From Clostridium_AW sp963515715 (GTDB lineage: Bacteria; Bacillota; Clostridia; Clostridiales; Clostridiaceae), in NCBI RefSeq assembly GCF_963515715.1, contig NZ_CAUPZS010000002.1, positions 221,806 to 285,805 of the forward strand: a DNA stretch of 64,000 bases. Reading direction: 5' to 3'. Below are positions 8,615 to 17,131 of this stretch, one piece after another. The notes beneath the pieces are model-generated. The model was not told where the DNA came from and did not search any database. It saw only the letters and a program-made list of their open reading frames with translations. The translations under genes and the position numbers were made by a program. Positions within the stretch are counted from its first letter, which is position 1. The number at the start of each line of letters is the position of its first letter.

Positions 8615-9121
8615 ATGAAGAGGCTTGAAAGCAGTAGATTAATTTTAAGAGCATGGACAAAATATGATTTAAATGATTTGCATGAAATTATGTCCAATAA
8701 GAAAGTAGCCGATTTAGCAGGATTTAGGGTAAGGGCAAATATTAGCGAAATCAATGAAATTTTAAAAAAGTTTATTCAAGAACCGTATAACTCACTATGG
8801 GCAATTGAACTTAAAGAAATTAATAAGGTAGTAGGATGGATTGAATTACATGAACCTATGGATAATGTTTGTGTAGGTTCTAAAGAGATAGGGTTTGTTT
8901 TATCTGAATTATGCTGGGGACGAGGGGTGGCAATCGAGGCAATTAAACAAATTGTTACTTATGCATTTATGGAAGAACAAGCTTGCTGTATTGTATGTTC
9001 TCACTTCCAAAATAATATACAATCTAAAAAAGTAATTGAAAAAAGTGGTTTTAAGTACAAATTAAAGTATAATGATAAGTTTTACTATTGCTTGGAAAAT
9101 GTATTAAATTTAAGACAGTAA
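8615..9121 (+). CDS. GNAT family N-acetyltransferase (RimJ/RimL-like)
   Basis: 168 residues. The N-terminus MKRLESSRLILRAWTKYDL is the classic Acetyltransf_3 start. The acetyl-CoA site CWGRGVAIEAIKQIV is at about 108-122, and the C-terminal NIQSKKVIEKSGFKY is also family-typical. ATG 8615 follows AGGGAG. Expected to acetylate protein N-termini or small amines; the actual substrate cannot be told. Single gene in its family A unit. Confidence 0.88.
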   Translation: MKRLESSRLILRAWTKYDLNDLHEIMSNKKVADLAGFRVRANISEINEILKKFIQEPYNSLWAIELKEINKVVGWIELHEPMDNVCVGSKEIGFVLSELCWGRGVAIEAIKQIVTYAFMEEQACCIVCSHFQNNIQSKKVIEKSGFKYKLKYNDKFYYCLENVLNLRQ

Positions 9122-9149
9122 TTTTAAACTATTACGAAGATAAAACTAA

Positions 9150-9216
9150 ATATAAAAAAATGAAAATACCGTAGTATTCAAAATGAATATGCAGTATTTA
9201 CACTATATGTTATAAT
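9150..9216 (+). repeat. degenerate family A copy 5 with promoter
   Basis: A shortened form: TACCGTAGTATTCAA arm at 9170-9184, then GAATATGCAGTATT and directly TGTTATAAT at 9208-9216. The boxA-like part and second inverted repeat are absent. Confidence 0.6.
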
Positions 9217-9265
9217 TTTAGGTAAAATAAATGTTAATTATATTTTTATATAAGGAGGAATTAAA

Positions 9266-10114
9266 ATGGAATATTTTCATGTTGATGTTTTTAGCAATGA
9301 AATTTTATCTGGCAATGGATTAACTGTTGTTTTTTGTAATGAGGAATTAGAAGATAATCTTATGTTGAAATTAACACAAGAGTTTAAGCAATTTGAAACA
9401 ATTTTTGTGAGAAGAATAGATGATAGTATATTTAATGCAAGAATTTTTACAGTAGATGAAGAATTGGATTTTGCGGGGCATCCTATTTTGGGAGCAGCTG
9501 CTACTATTCATAGTCATATTTTTAAAAATGAAGAAGATATAGCAATTACATTTCAATTAAATCAAAAAACAATTATAGCTAATTCAAAAAAGATAGAGGA
9601 GTATTATGAAGTACAAATGAATCAAGGAAAAGCGGAATTCCTCTGTGAAGTTTCAAAAGAGAAGAGAAATAAATATGTACATGCATTGAACTTGTCAGAA
9701 GAGAATTTAAGCGAAGAATTTCCTATGGAAGTTGTATCAACAGGATTACCATACTTATTAGTACCATTAACGTCAGGAATAGAGAATGCAAAAATAATTA
9801 GTTCTAAATTTGAAGAAATGTTAAAAGAAGTAGGTGCTAAATTTGCTTATATATTTGATGTGAATTATATAGAAGGACGGACCTGGGATAATCAAGGAAA
9901 CGTTGAGGATGTTGCAACAGGAAGTGCAGCTGGACCATTAGGTGCATATTTATATAAGCATAATATTTTTAATGTAGGTCATGAGATTATAATAAATCAA
10001 GGAAGATTTGTCGGCAGACCTAGTAAAATTAAGGTTTCTATGAGCATTTCTGAAAAAGAAATATTAGTGTCTGGAGAGGTAGCTATTTTGGCAAAGGGAA
10101 CTATTTTACTATAA
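9266..10114 (+). CDS. PhzF family protein (phenazine-biosynthesis-like isomerase/epimerase)
   Basis: 282 residues, normal for PhzF. The family start MEYFHVDVFSNEILSGNG is visible, followed by the active-site region FETIFV (acidic residue about 45). FTVDEELDFAGHPILGAA lies at about 66-83, and the C-terminal mirror motif ATGSAAGPLGAYL at about 223-235. Family members are cytosolic dimeric isomerases on varied substrates; in isolation they are often of unknown role. No phenazine genes are nearby, so biosynthesis is unlikely. ATG 9266 follows AAGGAGG. Confidence 0.9.
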   Translation: MEYFHVDVFSNEILSGNGLTVVFCNEELEDNLMLKLTQEFKQFETIFVRRIDDSIFNARIFTVDEELDFAGHPILGAAATIHSHIFKNEEDIAITFQLNQKTIIANSKKIEEYYEVQMNQGKAEFLCEVSKEKRNKYVHALNLSEENLSEEFPMEVVSTGLPYLLVPLTSGIENAKIISSKFEEMLKEVGAKFAYIFDVNYIEGRTWDNQGNVEDVATGSAAGPLGAYLYKHNIFNVGHEIIINQGRFVGRPSKIKVSMSISEKEILVSGEVAILAKGTILL

Positions 10115-10125
10115 TAATAAACGTA

Positions 10126-10276
10126 AAAAATCGCATTATTCAAGAGATTGAATTTGCGATTTTTTATTGCGCAATTCAAATATAAAGTGACGTATTTTGA
10201 AAATATTACGAAGTAACCATTAAAATTTAAAATACAAATGCTGTTCTTTGAAAATTGAATAATACGGTGTTAGGAA
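10126..10276. repeat. family A copy 6, with compensated terminator stem
   Basis: The hairpin here is AAAAATCGCATTATTCAA with TTGAATTTGCGATTTTTT (10128-10166). The stem base differs from other copies on both sides, so pairing is kept. It is followed by AAGTGACGT, a boxA-like TGTTCTTTGAAAATTGA from 10242 and the distal arm ending in ACGGTGTT at about 10271. Confidence 0.85.
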
Positions 10277-10329
10277 GTAAAATTACTTTATATTTATTAC
10301 CATAATAACCATACGTTGGTGCATGAATG

Positions 10330-10338
10330 TGATATAAT
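10330..10338 (+). promoter_or_regulatory. extended -10 promoter for the GNAT gene at 10447
   Basis: TGATATAAT inside a block closely similar to the ones before 6130 and 11229. Confidence 0.7.
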
Positions 10339-10446
10339 TGCTATTAGTTAAATCACAATAGTAAGATATTATAACTTTTTCTTAAATTTCAAAGATATAG
10401 TTAAGATAATAATATAACTTAATTTTATAAGTAGGAGGGGTGAACA

Positions 10447-10917
10447 GTGAATTATAAATTTGTTCCTATGAATAAAGAGTATGCGAATGAGATTGCATAC
10501 AATTGGAAGTATAATGGAATTTACTCATTCTATGACATGACGGCTGATGAAGATGATTTAATGGAGTTTCTTAATGAGAATAGTTGGACAGACCATTATT
10601 TCACAGTATTAGATGATAAAAGTAAATTAGTTGGTTTTTATTTATTTTTCTTTGAAGGTGGAATTATGAGTATAGGTTTGGGGCTCAAACCTGAATTAAC
10701 GGGAAGAAGAATTGGACCTGAATTTGTGATTGCAGGTATTAACTTTGGAGTGGAAAAGTTTAATTATAAACAGAACTGTATTATGTTGGCGGTTGCTTCA
10801 TTTAATAAACGAGCAATAAGAGCATATGAGAAGTTAGGGTTTCAATATGTAGAGAAATATATGCAAAAAACAAATGGTGGAGAATTTGAATTTATTAAAA
10901 TGAAGAAAGTTATATAA
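10447..10917 (+). CDS. GNAT family N-acetyltransferase
   Basis: 156 residues. The GTG start at 10447 is supported by AGGAGGGGTG just upstream. The N-terminus NYKFVPMNKEYANEIAYNW is typical of RimI-like enzymes. The acetyl-CoA motif LKPELTGRRIGPEFV is at about 79-93 and the motif B part NKRAIRAYEKLGFQYV at about 120-135. Likely acts on a small amine or protein; substrate unknown. Single gene in its unit. Confidence 0.87.
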   Translation: MNYKFVPMNKEYANEIAYNWKYNGIYSFYDMTADEDDLMEFLNENSWTDHYFTVLDDKSKLVGFYLFFFEGGIMSIGLGLKPELTGRRIGPEFVIAGINFGVEKFNYKQNCIMLAVASFNKRAIRAYEKLGFQYVEKYMQKTNGGEFEFIKMKKVI

Positions 10918-10929
10918 ATGTACATTTTT

Positions 10930-11094
10930 CATTTTTAACGTCATAACTGAAAAAGCGAATAATTTAGTAAGACACCGTATTATTCAAGCTTGAATTTTAC
11001 GGTGTTTTTGCGTCGTAATTTGATTAAAAGGCGACGTAACTTTTGAAAATATAGATACGAATAATGTTCTTTGAAAATTGAATAATACGGTGTT
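10930..11094. repeat. family A copy 7
   Basis: Hairpin 10973-11004 (CACCGTATTATTCAAG / CTTGAATTTTACGGTG) with T-run, then GCGTCG...GGCGACGTAAC. A boxA-like TGTTCTTTGAAAATTGA starts at 11065 and the distal arm TTGAATAATACGGTGTT lies at 11078-11094. Almost identical to copy 1. The promoter TGATATAAT is at 11153-11161. Confidence 0.88.
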
Positions 11095-11228
11095 AAGAAG
11101 TAAAAACATTTTATATTTATTACCAAAATAACCATTGGTTGGTGCATAAATATGATATAATTACTATTAGTTAAATCACAATAGTAATTTATTGCGTATA
11201 CACAACATCTTGGGAGGAGAAAACTAAA

Positions 11229-11990
11229 ATGATAGGAAAAATAAAAGAAGAATGTTCGGATAATGTAGAGTTTAAAGAGAGAGAGATGGGGAAGGATTAT
11301 AAATTAAATTTCAAAAAAGAAACTCAACATTTTATAATTCATTACACTGAATTTGATAAGACATGCATAGATAAAGTTTCAGATGTTCTTGAAAATAGTT
11401 ATAATAGGATTACCAATAGACTCAATCAACAACTCCAAGAAAAGTTGATTATTGAGGTTCATCCAGACCGTAATCAACTTCATATTGCTTTAGGATTTCC
11501 AAATGCACCTGATTGGATAAGGGGAGGGCTTGGAATAGGTAAAATTGTAATAGCGTCTCCTTTAAATCCACCACCAGGTTCCCAATTCTATAACGTATTA
11601 AATACGGCAGTTCACGAATTTGTACATATAATAGTAAATAAAATAAATGAGGATACACCCAGATGGTTAAATGAAGGAATTGCTTGTTATGAAGCAAAAG
11701 ACAATGATGAAAATTGGATAAGAAAAACCGTTAGGAATGGATTAGTAAATAATATGATTCCAACATTTAAAGATCTAGATACTGGCGAGGATTTTGAAAC
11801 GTTTTTCAAGCGTAATGGATATCAATACTCATATACCATAGTAGAATCAATAATTAATTTATTTGGCTATGACAAGTTGTGTAACTTAATAAAATCACCA
11901 AATAGTTTTGTAGAGATTTTTAGTATAACCGAAGATGAACTTCAAGATAAATGGATTGATTATATAAAAGTGAATTACTTGTTAGATTAG
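11229..11990 (+). CDS. gluzincin-type zinc metallopeptidase (peptidase MA-like)
   Basis: 253 residues. The zinc site is clear: AVHEFVHIIV (HEXXH at about 127-131) followed about 20 residues later by WLNEGIACYEA, whose glutamate is the third ligand in the MA clan. There is no signal peptide, so it is probably cytosolic. A conserved N-terminal strand region (FIIHYTEFDKTCIDKVSDVLE, given in parts: FIIHYTEFD and KVSDVLENSY) precedes it, as in DUF-type peptidase MA proteins. The target is unknown. ATG 11229 follows GGGAGGAG. Single gene in its unit. Confidence 0.83.
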   Translation: MIGKIKEECSDNVEFKEREMGKDYKLNFKKETQHFIIHYTEFDKTCIDKVSDVLENSYNRITNRLNQQLQEKLIIEVHPDRNQLHIALGFPNAPDWIRGGLGIGKIVIASPLNPPPGSQFYNVLNTAVHEFVHIIVNKINEDTPRWLNEGIACYEAKDNDENWIRKTVRNGLVNNMIPTFKDLDTGEDFETFFKRNGYQYSYTIVESIINLFGYDKLCNLIKSPNSFVEIFSITEDELQDKWIDYIKVNYLLD

Positions 11991-12029
11991 ACAAAATAGA
12001 AATTCTTAATAGTCATGATACACAATGTT

Positions 12030-12193
12030 CTCATTTAACGTCAAACAATAAAAAACGAATAATTGTTTTAAACACCGTATTATTTATAATTGAATTCTAC
12101 GGTGTTTTTACGTCGTGATTCAAATAAATTACAACATAAATATAATATTTAAAATACAAGTAATGTTCTTCGAAAATTGAATAATACGGTGTT
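12030..12193. repeat. family A copy 8
   Basis: Hairpin 12073-12104 (CACCGTATTATTTATAATTG arm with CTACGGTG) with T-run. A boxA-like TGTTCTTCGAAAATTGA starts at 12164, and the distal arm TTGAATAATACGGTGTTT is at 12177-12194. The left half matches copy 2 better than copy 1, so there are at least two sub-types. TATAAT at 12200-12205 may be the promoter of the next gene. Confidence 0.85.
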
Positions 12194-12285
12194 TGTATAT
12201 ATAATGGTTTATATAAAACACTTAATATTAAAAAAATCAATTATATAAGACAATCTAAAGACCAATAAGAAATGAAGGTGATTAT

Positions 12286-13059
12286 ATGAATTTTCCAACT
12301 CAGATAGGGACAGATAGAGAAGGATATATAATAAACTATACTTCAAAAGATAATATAAGTTTAAACTATTTATTAATATTAGAAGAGCTAATACAATTAT
12401 TGAAGCAAGATCTGAATGATAAATTGCATAGCATATATGTATATGGAAGTGTTGGTAGAGGTGAAGCTATTTTGGGAAAATCAGATATTGATTTATCAAT
12501 AGTATTAAATTTACAGCTCACTCGTCAAGAGTTAGAAAAGTTAAATAATCATAAGAACGAGTTTTTAGAAGAGAATAAAATGGTTCCTAAAATAGATTTT
12601 GATATTGGAACACTAAATGATGTTTTGAAAGAGGAAAATTTATACTATTGGGGATTTTGGATTAAGCATATATGTACTTGCATATATGGGGAAGATTTAT
12701 CTATTAATTTTCCTAAAATGAAACCTAATAGAAGCATATGTCAATCGTTAAATCAAGATGTTATTAGTTCTCTTATAAATTATAAAGATAATATAATTAA
12801 AAATGAAGTAGATAGTAATATGCTAATCTCAGCTTTAAAAAGAATTATTCGTGGAGCATATTGTCTTGTTGCAGTAATAGATAAAAGTTGGATAACAAAA
12901 ATTGAGGATATAATTATTGTACTTAATTATTATTTTCCAAGTGAAACAAGTTTTAAAGATATAGATTTAATGCTTAAGGGGAAGGAAGAAGTTACATCGA
13001 AACAAGTTTTAAAGCTTATTGACTATTTTATTCCTTGGTTTAATAGACATAGAATATAG
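12286..13059 (+). CDS. nucleotidyltransferase (pol-beta superfamily, aminoglycoside-adenylyltransferase-like)
   Basis: 257 residues. The superfamily signature YGSVGRGEAILGKSDIDLSI lies at about 48-67, with the two catalytic aspartates of SDIDL; a third acidic residue fits KIDFDIG near 104-110. A helical C-terminal half is consistent with ANT-type enzymes, which transfer AMP to aminoglycosides or other small molecules. The closest ANT subtype is not recognised. ATG 12286 follows GAAGGTGA. Single gene in its unit. Confidence 0.82.
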   Translation: MNFPTQIGTDREGYIINYTSKDNISLNYLLILEELIQLLKQDLNDKLHSIYVYGSVGRGEAILGKSDIDLSIVLNLQLTRQELEKLNNHKNEFLEENKMVPKIDFDIGTLNDVLKEENLYYWGFWIKHICTCIYGEDLSINFPKMKPNRSICQSLNQDVISSLINYKDNIIKNEVDSNMLISALKRIIRGAYCLVAVIDKSWITKIEDIIIVLNYYFPSETSFKDIDLMLKGKEEVTSKQVLKLIDYFIPWFNRHRI

Positions 13060-13064
13060 TAAAA

Positions 13065-13184
13065 CGCCGTATTATTCAAAACTGAATTTTACGGTATTTT
13101 TTATGTCTTGATTTGATTAAAAGACGACGTAACTCTTGAAAATGCAGATACTAATAATGTTCTTCGAAAATTGAATAATACGGT
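13065..13184. repeat. family A copy 9
   Basis: Hairpin 13066-13095 (GCCGTATTATTCAA with TGAATTTTACGGTA) and T-run, then GACGACGTAAC. A boxA-like TGTTCTTCGAAAATTGA starts at 13159, and the distal arm TTGAATAATACGGT is at 13171-13184. Confidence 0.84.
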
Positions 13185-13194
13185 ATAAACAACA

Positions 13195-13264
13195 AAATGT
13201 AAAAAACTCTTTACATTTATAGAAAGATTAGATAATATATAAATGTAAAAACTATTTTACATTT
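13195..13264 (+). promoter_or_regulatory. promoter flanked by two operator dyads for the XRE/membrane pair
   Basis: AAATGTAAA-6-TTTACATTT at 13195-13218 and a second AAATGTAAA...TTTACATTT at 13241-13264 flank a promoter. The -35 is TTTACA at 13210 and the -10 is TAATAT at 13233, with a spacer of 17. The dyads cover both promoter ends, as expected for autorepression by the XRE protein at 13488. Confidence 0.65.
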
Positions 13265-13279
13265 AAAAGGAGGCTTATT

Positions 13280-13498
13280 ATGAGAAAGATGGATGAAATG
13301 GAAATGTATATTTCACTAAAGAGTATAAAAATAGCATGGTTCTATACTATAGTTTTTCTATTTATATGGTTAGTATATGAGTATATTACGACATCAAAAT
13401 TTGGGTTGCCGTTCTTTTTATTTACCACCCAAAATGTTATTTTGATTATATGCCAGCTTATTTTAAAGAACAGAATGGTAGGCAAAAATGAAAAATAA
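13280..13498 (+). CDS. small membrane protein paired with an XRE regulator
   Basis: 72 residues. It has two hydrophobic segments (about 17-36 and 44-62) and charged ends. ATG 13280 follows AAAAGGAGG. It overlaps the downstream regulator gene by 11 bases, so the two are translationally coupled. Small membrane protein plus XRE pairs are common in Firmicutes; the membrane partner may sense or anchor. No catalytic motif. Confidence 0.75.
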   Translation: MRKMDEMEMYISLKSIKIAWFYTIVFLFIWLVYEYITTSKFGLPFFLFTTQNVILIICQLILKNRMVGKNEK

Positions 13499-13682
13499 AA
13501 TTAAAGAATTTAGAAAAAGACTGGGCTATAGACAAGAAGATTTAGCTATTAAGATGAATGTGACTAGACAAACTATTAATGCTATTGAAAATAATAAATA
13601 TAATCCAACACTAGAATTAGCAATGAAACTTGCAAAGTTTCTTGAGACAAGTGTAGAAGAATTGTTTTTAATAGATGATTAA
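13488..13682 (+). CDS. XRE family HTH transcriptional regulator
   Basis: 64 residues, a single lambda-repressor-like HTH: KIKEFRKRLGYRQEDLAIKM, then VTRQTINAIENNKYNPTLEL. It matches the compact YozG-type regulators that are little more than the DNA-binding domain. It overlaps the membrane-protein gene. The two dyads upstream of the pair are its likely operators. A cytotoxic toxin-antitoxin pair is not indicated. Confidence 0.9.
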   Translation: MKNKIKEFRKRLGYRQEDLAIKMNVTRQTINAIENNKYNPTLELAMKLAKFLETSVEELFLIDD

Positions 13683-13690
13683 TTATTGAG

Positions 13691-13990
13691 ATACCGTATT
13701 ATTCAAAGGTGGATATGCGGTATTTTTTGCGTCGTGATTCAAATATAAAGTGACGTATTTTGAAAATATTACGAAGTAACGGCTGAATTTAAAAGTGCGA
13801 ACGATGGATCTTTGAAAATTGAATATTGCGGTGCTTAAAAATAGAGTTATAATTAATAAATGTGATAATATAGTGTTAACGATATGGAGGATGTGCTATA
13901 ATTTCTATATTTTAATAAACAATTGTTATAAATTGTTTATTAGTTTTTTGTTTGACTAATATATAAATAGGAATTTGTGGAGGAAAAAAT
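13691..13990 (+). repeat. family A copy 10 plus promoter and leader hairpin (300-base block duplicated at 20.7 kb)
   Basis: Hairpin from 13691 (TACCGTATTATTCAA with a GGATATGCGGTA arm), AAGTGACGT, a boxA-like GATCTTTGAAAATTGA from 13808 and distal arm TTGAATATTGCGGTGCTT. The promoter TGCTATAAT is at 13894-13902, and a strong hairpin AATAAACAAT/ATTGTTTATT followed by TTTTTT lies at 13913-13949. The whole block recurs almost unchanged at 20731-21020. Confidence 0.85.
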
Positions 13991-14269
13991 ATGTGGATGT
14001 TACTTGGAGTAGCTGCAATTATTACAGCAATATTAAATATTATTTTCGCAATACAACGAAAAACAAACAAATGGTTTGGATTTTGTAGTTTATCATTAAC
14101 AGCTCTGGCTTTATGTGCATTCTATAGCGATGCTGCTAATAGAGTTATTCATGAAGACTGGGCTGGTTTGATGGATATACTGCCTACTATGTCAAAAGCA
14201 TTGTGGGTTTGTGTGATTGCTTCTATTTTAGTCAACAGTGTTCCATTGCTAATAAAAAGAGAAAACTAA
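13991..14269 (+). CDS. small membrane protein, 92 aa
   Basis: Hydrophobic segments at about 2-19, 28-44 and 66-87 with short charged loops. ATG 13991 follows GGAGGAA. The sequence ANRVIHEDWAGLMDILPTM between the second and third segments is polar. No family is recognised. The promoter TGCTATAAT and a terminator-like leader hairpin lie upstream, so expression may be attenuated. Confidence 0.7.
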   Translation: MWMLLGVAAIITAILNIIFAIQRKTNKWFGFCSLSLTALALCAFYSDAANRVIHEDWAGLMDILPTMSKALWVCVIASILVNSVPLLIKREN

Positions 14270-14331
14270 CTTCCAGTTTGTAAGATCAATTAGAAATTTA
14301 ATAGGAAAGATACGAATAGGAGGATAACAAA

Positions 14332-14628
14332 ATGAAATATTTTATTGTTGAAGGAATTATAAAGGATGCTGAGAAGATGAATGAAGAAATTATGAAAGAG
14401 CATATGTCATATACTCAAAAAGCCATGGATGAAGGAATGATATTAATGTCTGGGCTAAAAGTAGATATGAGCGGAGGGATATTTATTATTAAGTCAGAGT
14501 CTATAGAAAAAATAGAAACTTATTTATCAAAGGAACCTTTTAAAATTCATGGGATACAAGATTATAGATTAATAGAGTTTAATTCCCACTATTTTAATCA
14601 ATCACTAGGTGAATGGTTTAATAAATAG
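14332..14628 (+). CDS. YciI-like protein (YCII-related domain)
   Basis: 98 residues, full length for the YCII fold. MKYFIVEGIIKDAEKMNEEI, HMSYTQKAMDEGMILMSGLK and the strand GGIFIIKSES match the usual order, with the conserved histidine at residue 24. Family members are small dimeric proteins related to ferredoxin-fold hydrolases; no precise reaction is known here. ATG 14332 follows AGGAGG. Confidence 0.8.
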   Translation: MKYFIVEGIIKDAEKMNEEIMKEHMSYTQKAMDEGMILMSGLKVDMSGGIFIIKSESIEKIETYLSKEPFKIHGIQDYRLIEFNSHYFNQSLGEWFNK

Positions 14629-14637
14629 CTATCTTTT

Positions 14638-14711
14638 AAATTCCAATTTATATTGAATAGTTGATTAAATAGAAATGAATAATATTAATAAATTAGGAGG
14701 AAAAATAGGAA
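14638..14711. repeat. family D junction
   Basis: AAATTCCAATTTA at 14638-14650 is followed 50 bases later by AAATAGGAATTTGTAGAGG just before the next start. The two ends form the AATTCC/GGAATT inverted pair seen at other D junctions. Confidence 0.6.
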
Positions 14712-14720
14712 TTTGTAGAG

Positions 14721-15377
14721 GTGAATAATTTGGTAGATAAATTAAAATCATCGAAAGAAAATATAAATAATAAACAAGAAATAATAACACTTATAACATT
14801 TATTTTTATTGGATTGATAATGGGAGTAGTAGCAAAATGGTGTGATACTTTCGCACAATGGGGCAATTGGTTAAGTACTTTATTAGTACATATTGGATTT
14901 CTTGGTAGTGGTTTTGGTATTTGGATTTTTTTAGGCGCTTATATATCTGTAAAATCTAAAACCCCTTTATGGGCTTGTATAAAAGTACCGTTATTTTTCT
15001 TGTCAATGCTATTATCATATTATCTATATTCGATAATAATTGTTGATTATTTTTCTAAAAAGATTATTTATGGTTGGTGCTTTTTCTCTCTTCTAACTAC
15101 TATTTTTGCTTATTGTTATTGGTATGCAAAAGGTGATAAATTAATTAATAATATAATATGTGCAATACCAATAGGAATGATAATTGCACATACTATTCCT
15201 ACTTATAGGGGATATAGTGCCACTTATATATTAGAAATAATCTTTGCTATAATTCTATTATTTATAGTTAAAAAGGATAAGAGTAATAGAATTAAAGCTT
15301 TAGGGCTTTCTTTGGTTTTTGCTATATTATTCTCAATAATACCTATTTATGAGTTAATATTTGGGTATTTACTGTAA
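14721..15377 (+). CDS. multi-pass membrane protein, 218 aa
   Basis: About seven hydrophobic segments (near 23-40, 55-75, 85-103, 112-131, 139-155, 163-178 and 190-210) after a polar 20-residue N-terminus. The GTG start at 14721 sits just after GTAGAGG. I recognise no transport signature. It may be a DUF-type Firmicute membrane protein; function unknown. Confidence 0.72.
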   Translation: MNNLVDKLKSSKENINNKQEIITLITFIFIGLIMGVVAKWCDTFAQWGNWLSTLLVHIGFLGSGFGIWIFLGAYISVKSKTPLWACIKVPLFFLSMLLSYYLYSIIIVDYFSKKIIYGWCFFSLLTTIFAYCYWYAKGDKLINNIICAIPIGMIIAHTIPTYRGYSATYILEIIFAIILLFIVKKDKSNRIKALGLSLVFAILFSIIPIYELIFGYLL

Positions 15378-15410
15378 TATTAGAGACAGTTTATAAGATA
15401 ATAAGTAGAC

Positions 15411-15423
15411 AAACTCCAATTTG
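15411..15423. repeat. family D element
   Basis: AAACTCCAATTTG between two small membrane-protein genes. Confidence 0.55.
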
Positions 15424-15458
15424 TAGTGGACGTTATTTACATAATAGGAGGTGTTGAC

Positions 15459-15653
15459 TTGAGCAATAATAAATATGATGGCCTTAATGAATATCTTGTC
15501 ACTGGAATGATAATTGGTTTATTTGTAGGTGTTGCTTTTTCTATAATTATGAGAAATAATACCTTTTGGGCAATAAGTTCCCCAGGTTTTGGTCTATCAT
15601 TTGGCTTACTAATTGCAGATATTATATGGTGTGTAAGGTATTGGGAAAAATAA
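15459..15653 (+). CDS. small membrane protein, 64 aa
   Basis: A TTG start at 15459 is chosen because AGGAGGTG lies at 15447-15454; the upstream GTG at 15426 has no ribosome binding site. Two hydrophobic segments (about 14-31 and 38-57) follow a polar start SNNKYDGLNEYL. The family is unknown. It ends at a strong bidirectional terminator. Confidence 0.65.
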   Translation: MSNNKYDGLNEYLVTGMIIGLFVGVAFSIIMRNNTFWAISSPGFGLSFGLLIADIIWCVRYWEK

Positions 15654-15677
15654 TAATAACTTTTTGATATCATCACT

Positions 15678-15707
15678 AAAAACCACGATAGAAATGTCGT
15701 GGTTTTT
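15678..15707. terminator. bidirectional terminator
   Basis: AAAAACCACGA and TCGTGGTTTTT form a perfect 11-bp stem with an 8-base loop. It separates convergent gene sets. Confidence 0.9.
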
Positions 15708-15724
15708 GATTTAACCTTATATTT

Positions 15725-16591
15725 TTATATTTTGCTTTTCAATGTTCTAAGAATGAAGGATGAAAAATCATTTGGCTTTCGACCTAATATCCACGTCAAA
15801 ACATTTGGATTACCGATAAATCCATGTTCATTATAATGTTGAAACATCTTTAATAGTGTATTTACTTGATAGTCTCCTACTCCAAGCTTTTTTAATTGTG
15901 CTGCAAACATTTCGTCTTGAGGCGTTTCAACTTTGATTTCACGACCAAAATGCTGTTCCATAGCTGCTATCATATCAGACAAAGATAAATTTTCAGATCC
16001 ACAAAGTTCATATGTAGCCCCCGTATGACCTGGACTCGTAAGAATTATAGAAGCGGCCTCGGCTAAGTCTTCTAAGTCAACCATACACATGCGAGTTTCT
16101 TGAGTAGTAAAAAACTTCTGTTGAAATATGCCTTTTTCACTAAGTGAATTCCAAGACTCTAGTATATTCTGCATAAATACTGCTGGCTGAATAATAGTAT
16201 ATGGGATTCCTGAATTTACTAGAAGTTCCTCAACCATGAGTTTTTTCTGATGATGTGGCATATCTTGAAGTATGGAATGCAATACCGAATGATATACGAA
16301 ATGCTCTACTTTGGCTGAGCAAGCAGCGTTTATTATCATTTGTCCTATCTCAACCTCAAGAGGGTTTACAGCAGAACAAATGTGGTATACAGCACTAACT
16401 CCGATAAATGCTTCATCTACAACCTTTTTATCCATCATATCTCCTGCAACTGCTTCCATCTCACCTAAGGATTTAATTTCCTGAATTTGTTCGGTTGTAT
16501 GAACGAAAGCCCTAATCCGCTCTCCTTTAGATAATAAAGCCTTAATTATTGCACGACCAGTTTGCCCATTTGCTCCAGTTATAAGTATCAT
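15725..16591 (-). CDS. NmrA-like SDR NAD(P)-binding protein
   Basis: 288 residues. The N-terminal nucleotide motif ITGANGQTGRAIIKAL lies at residues 3-18, followed by AVYHICSAVNPLEVEIGQM and a substrate-side region with EHFVYHSVLHSILQ. The classical SDR YxxxK is replaced by an HSVLHS-type region, as in NmrA/TMR-like members. Such proteins are NAD(P)H quinone reductases or redox sensors. It lies just downstream of a MarR gene on the same strand, 22 bases apart, so MarR probably controls it. Confidence 0.85.
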   Translation of the reverse strand: MILITGANGQTGRAIIKALLSKGERIRAFVHTTEQIQEIKSLGEMEAVAGDMMDKKVVDEAFIGVSAVYHICSAVNPLEVEIGQMIINAACSAKVEHFVYHSVLHSILQDMPHHQKKLMVEELLVNSGIPYTIIQPAVFMQNILESWNSLSEKGIFQQKFFTTQETRMCMVDLEDLAEAASIILTSPGHTGATYELCGSENLSLSDMIAAMEQHFGREIKVETPQDEMFAAQLKKLGVGDYQVNTLLKMFQHYNEHGFIGNPNVLTWILGRKPNDFSSFILRTLKSKI

Positions 16592-16613
16592 AATAATATC
16601 TCACCCTTCTATA

Positions 16614-17120
16614 TTAAAGTAAATTCTTTGATAAAAAATTAAGTAAGGAGGTTAATTCCTTCAATTGACCATCCTCAAGTCCAGACATTAGCTTAGCAAT
16701 TAAGGTGTAGTGTATAGGCAAAATCTCCTCCAATATACATAATCCTTTTGAGCTTAGACGAACCAAATAACTTCTATGGTCAGAAGGGTTGGGGATTTTC
16801 TCTATGAAACCTTGATTTTCAAGGCCAGCTATTAATCCTGTCATAGTTCCCTTAGTAACTTCAGCCTTTTTGCTAAGAGATATTGGAGATAATTGATAAT
16901 CACTTTGGCGATACAAAAGCATTAAAATTGTAAATTTTCCTTCCGAAATACCATACTTAGAAAAATGTTCATCAAGTATTTTTGAAATATCAGATGCCGT
17001 CCTGAGAAGTGCTATACAACTTTCAACTGCATCTACATTTATACCCGGAAATCTGCTAGAATATTCATTTAAAGCCTCTCGTTTTGGTATATCCCTAAGA
17101 CTAAATTTAAAACCATCCAT
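16614..17120 (-). CDS. MarR family transcriptional regulator
   Basis: 168 residues. Winged-helix DNA-binding region: SPISLSKKAEVTKGTMTGLI, then LENQGFIEKIPNPSDHRSYL with the conserved DxR wing (SDHRS) near 120-125. An N-terminal dimerisation helix precedes it. It probably represses itself and the NmrA-like gene in response to a small aromatic or oxidant ligand; the ligand is not known. Ribosome binding site AAGGAGG. This two-gene unit is one of only two minus-strand units in the window. Confidence 0.9.
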   Translation of the reverse strand: MDGFKFSLRDIPKREALNEYSSRFPGINVDAVESCIALLRTASDISKILDEHFSKYGISEGKFTILMLLYRQSDYQLSPISLSKKAEVTKGTMTGLIAGLENQGFIEKIPNPSDHRSYLVRLSSKGLCILEEILPIHYTLIAKLMSGLEDGQLKELTSLLNFLSKNLL

Positions 17121-17131
17121 AATAAAACCTC

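Noticed and set aside
13280..13682. Toxin-antitoxin system (membrane protein plus XRE)
   Set aside because: The pair matches a common non-toxic membrane/regulator arrangement, and the membrane protein shows no toxin family feature.
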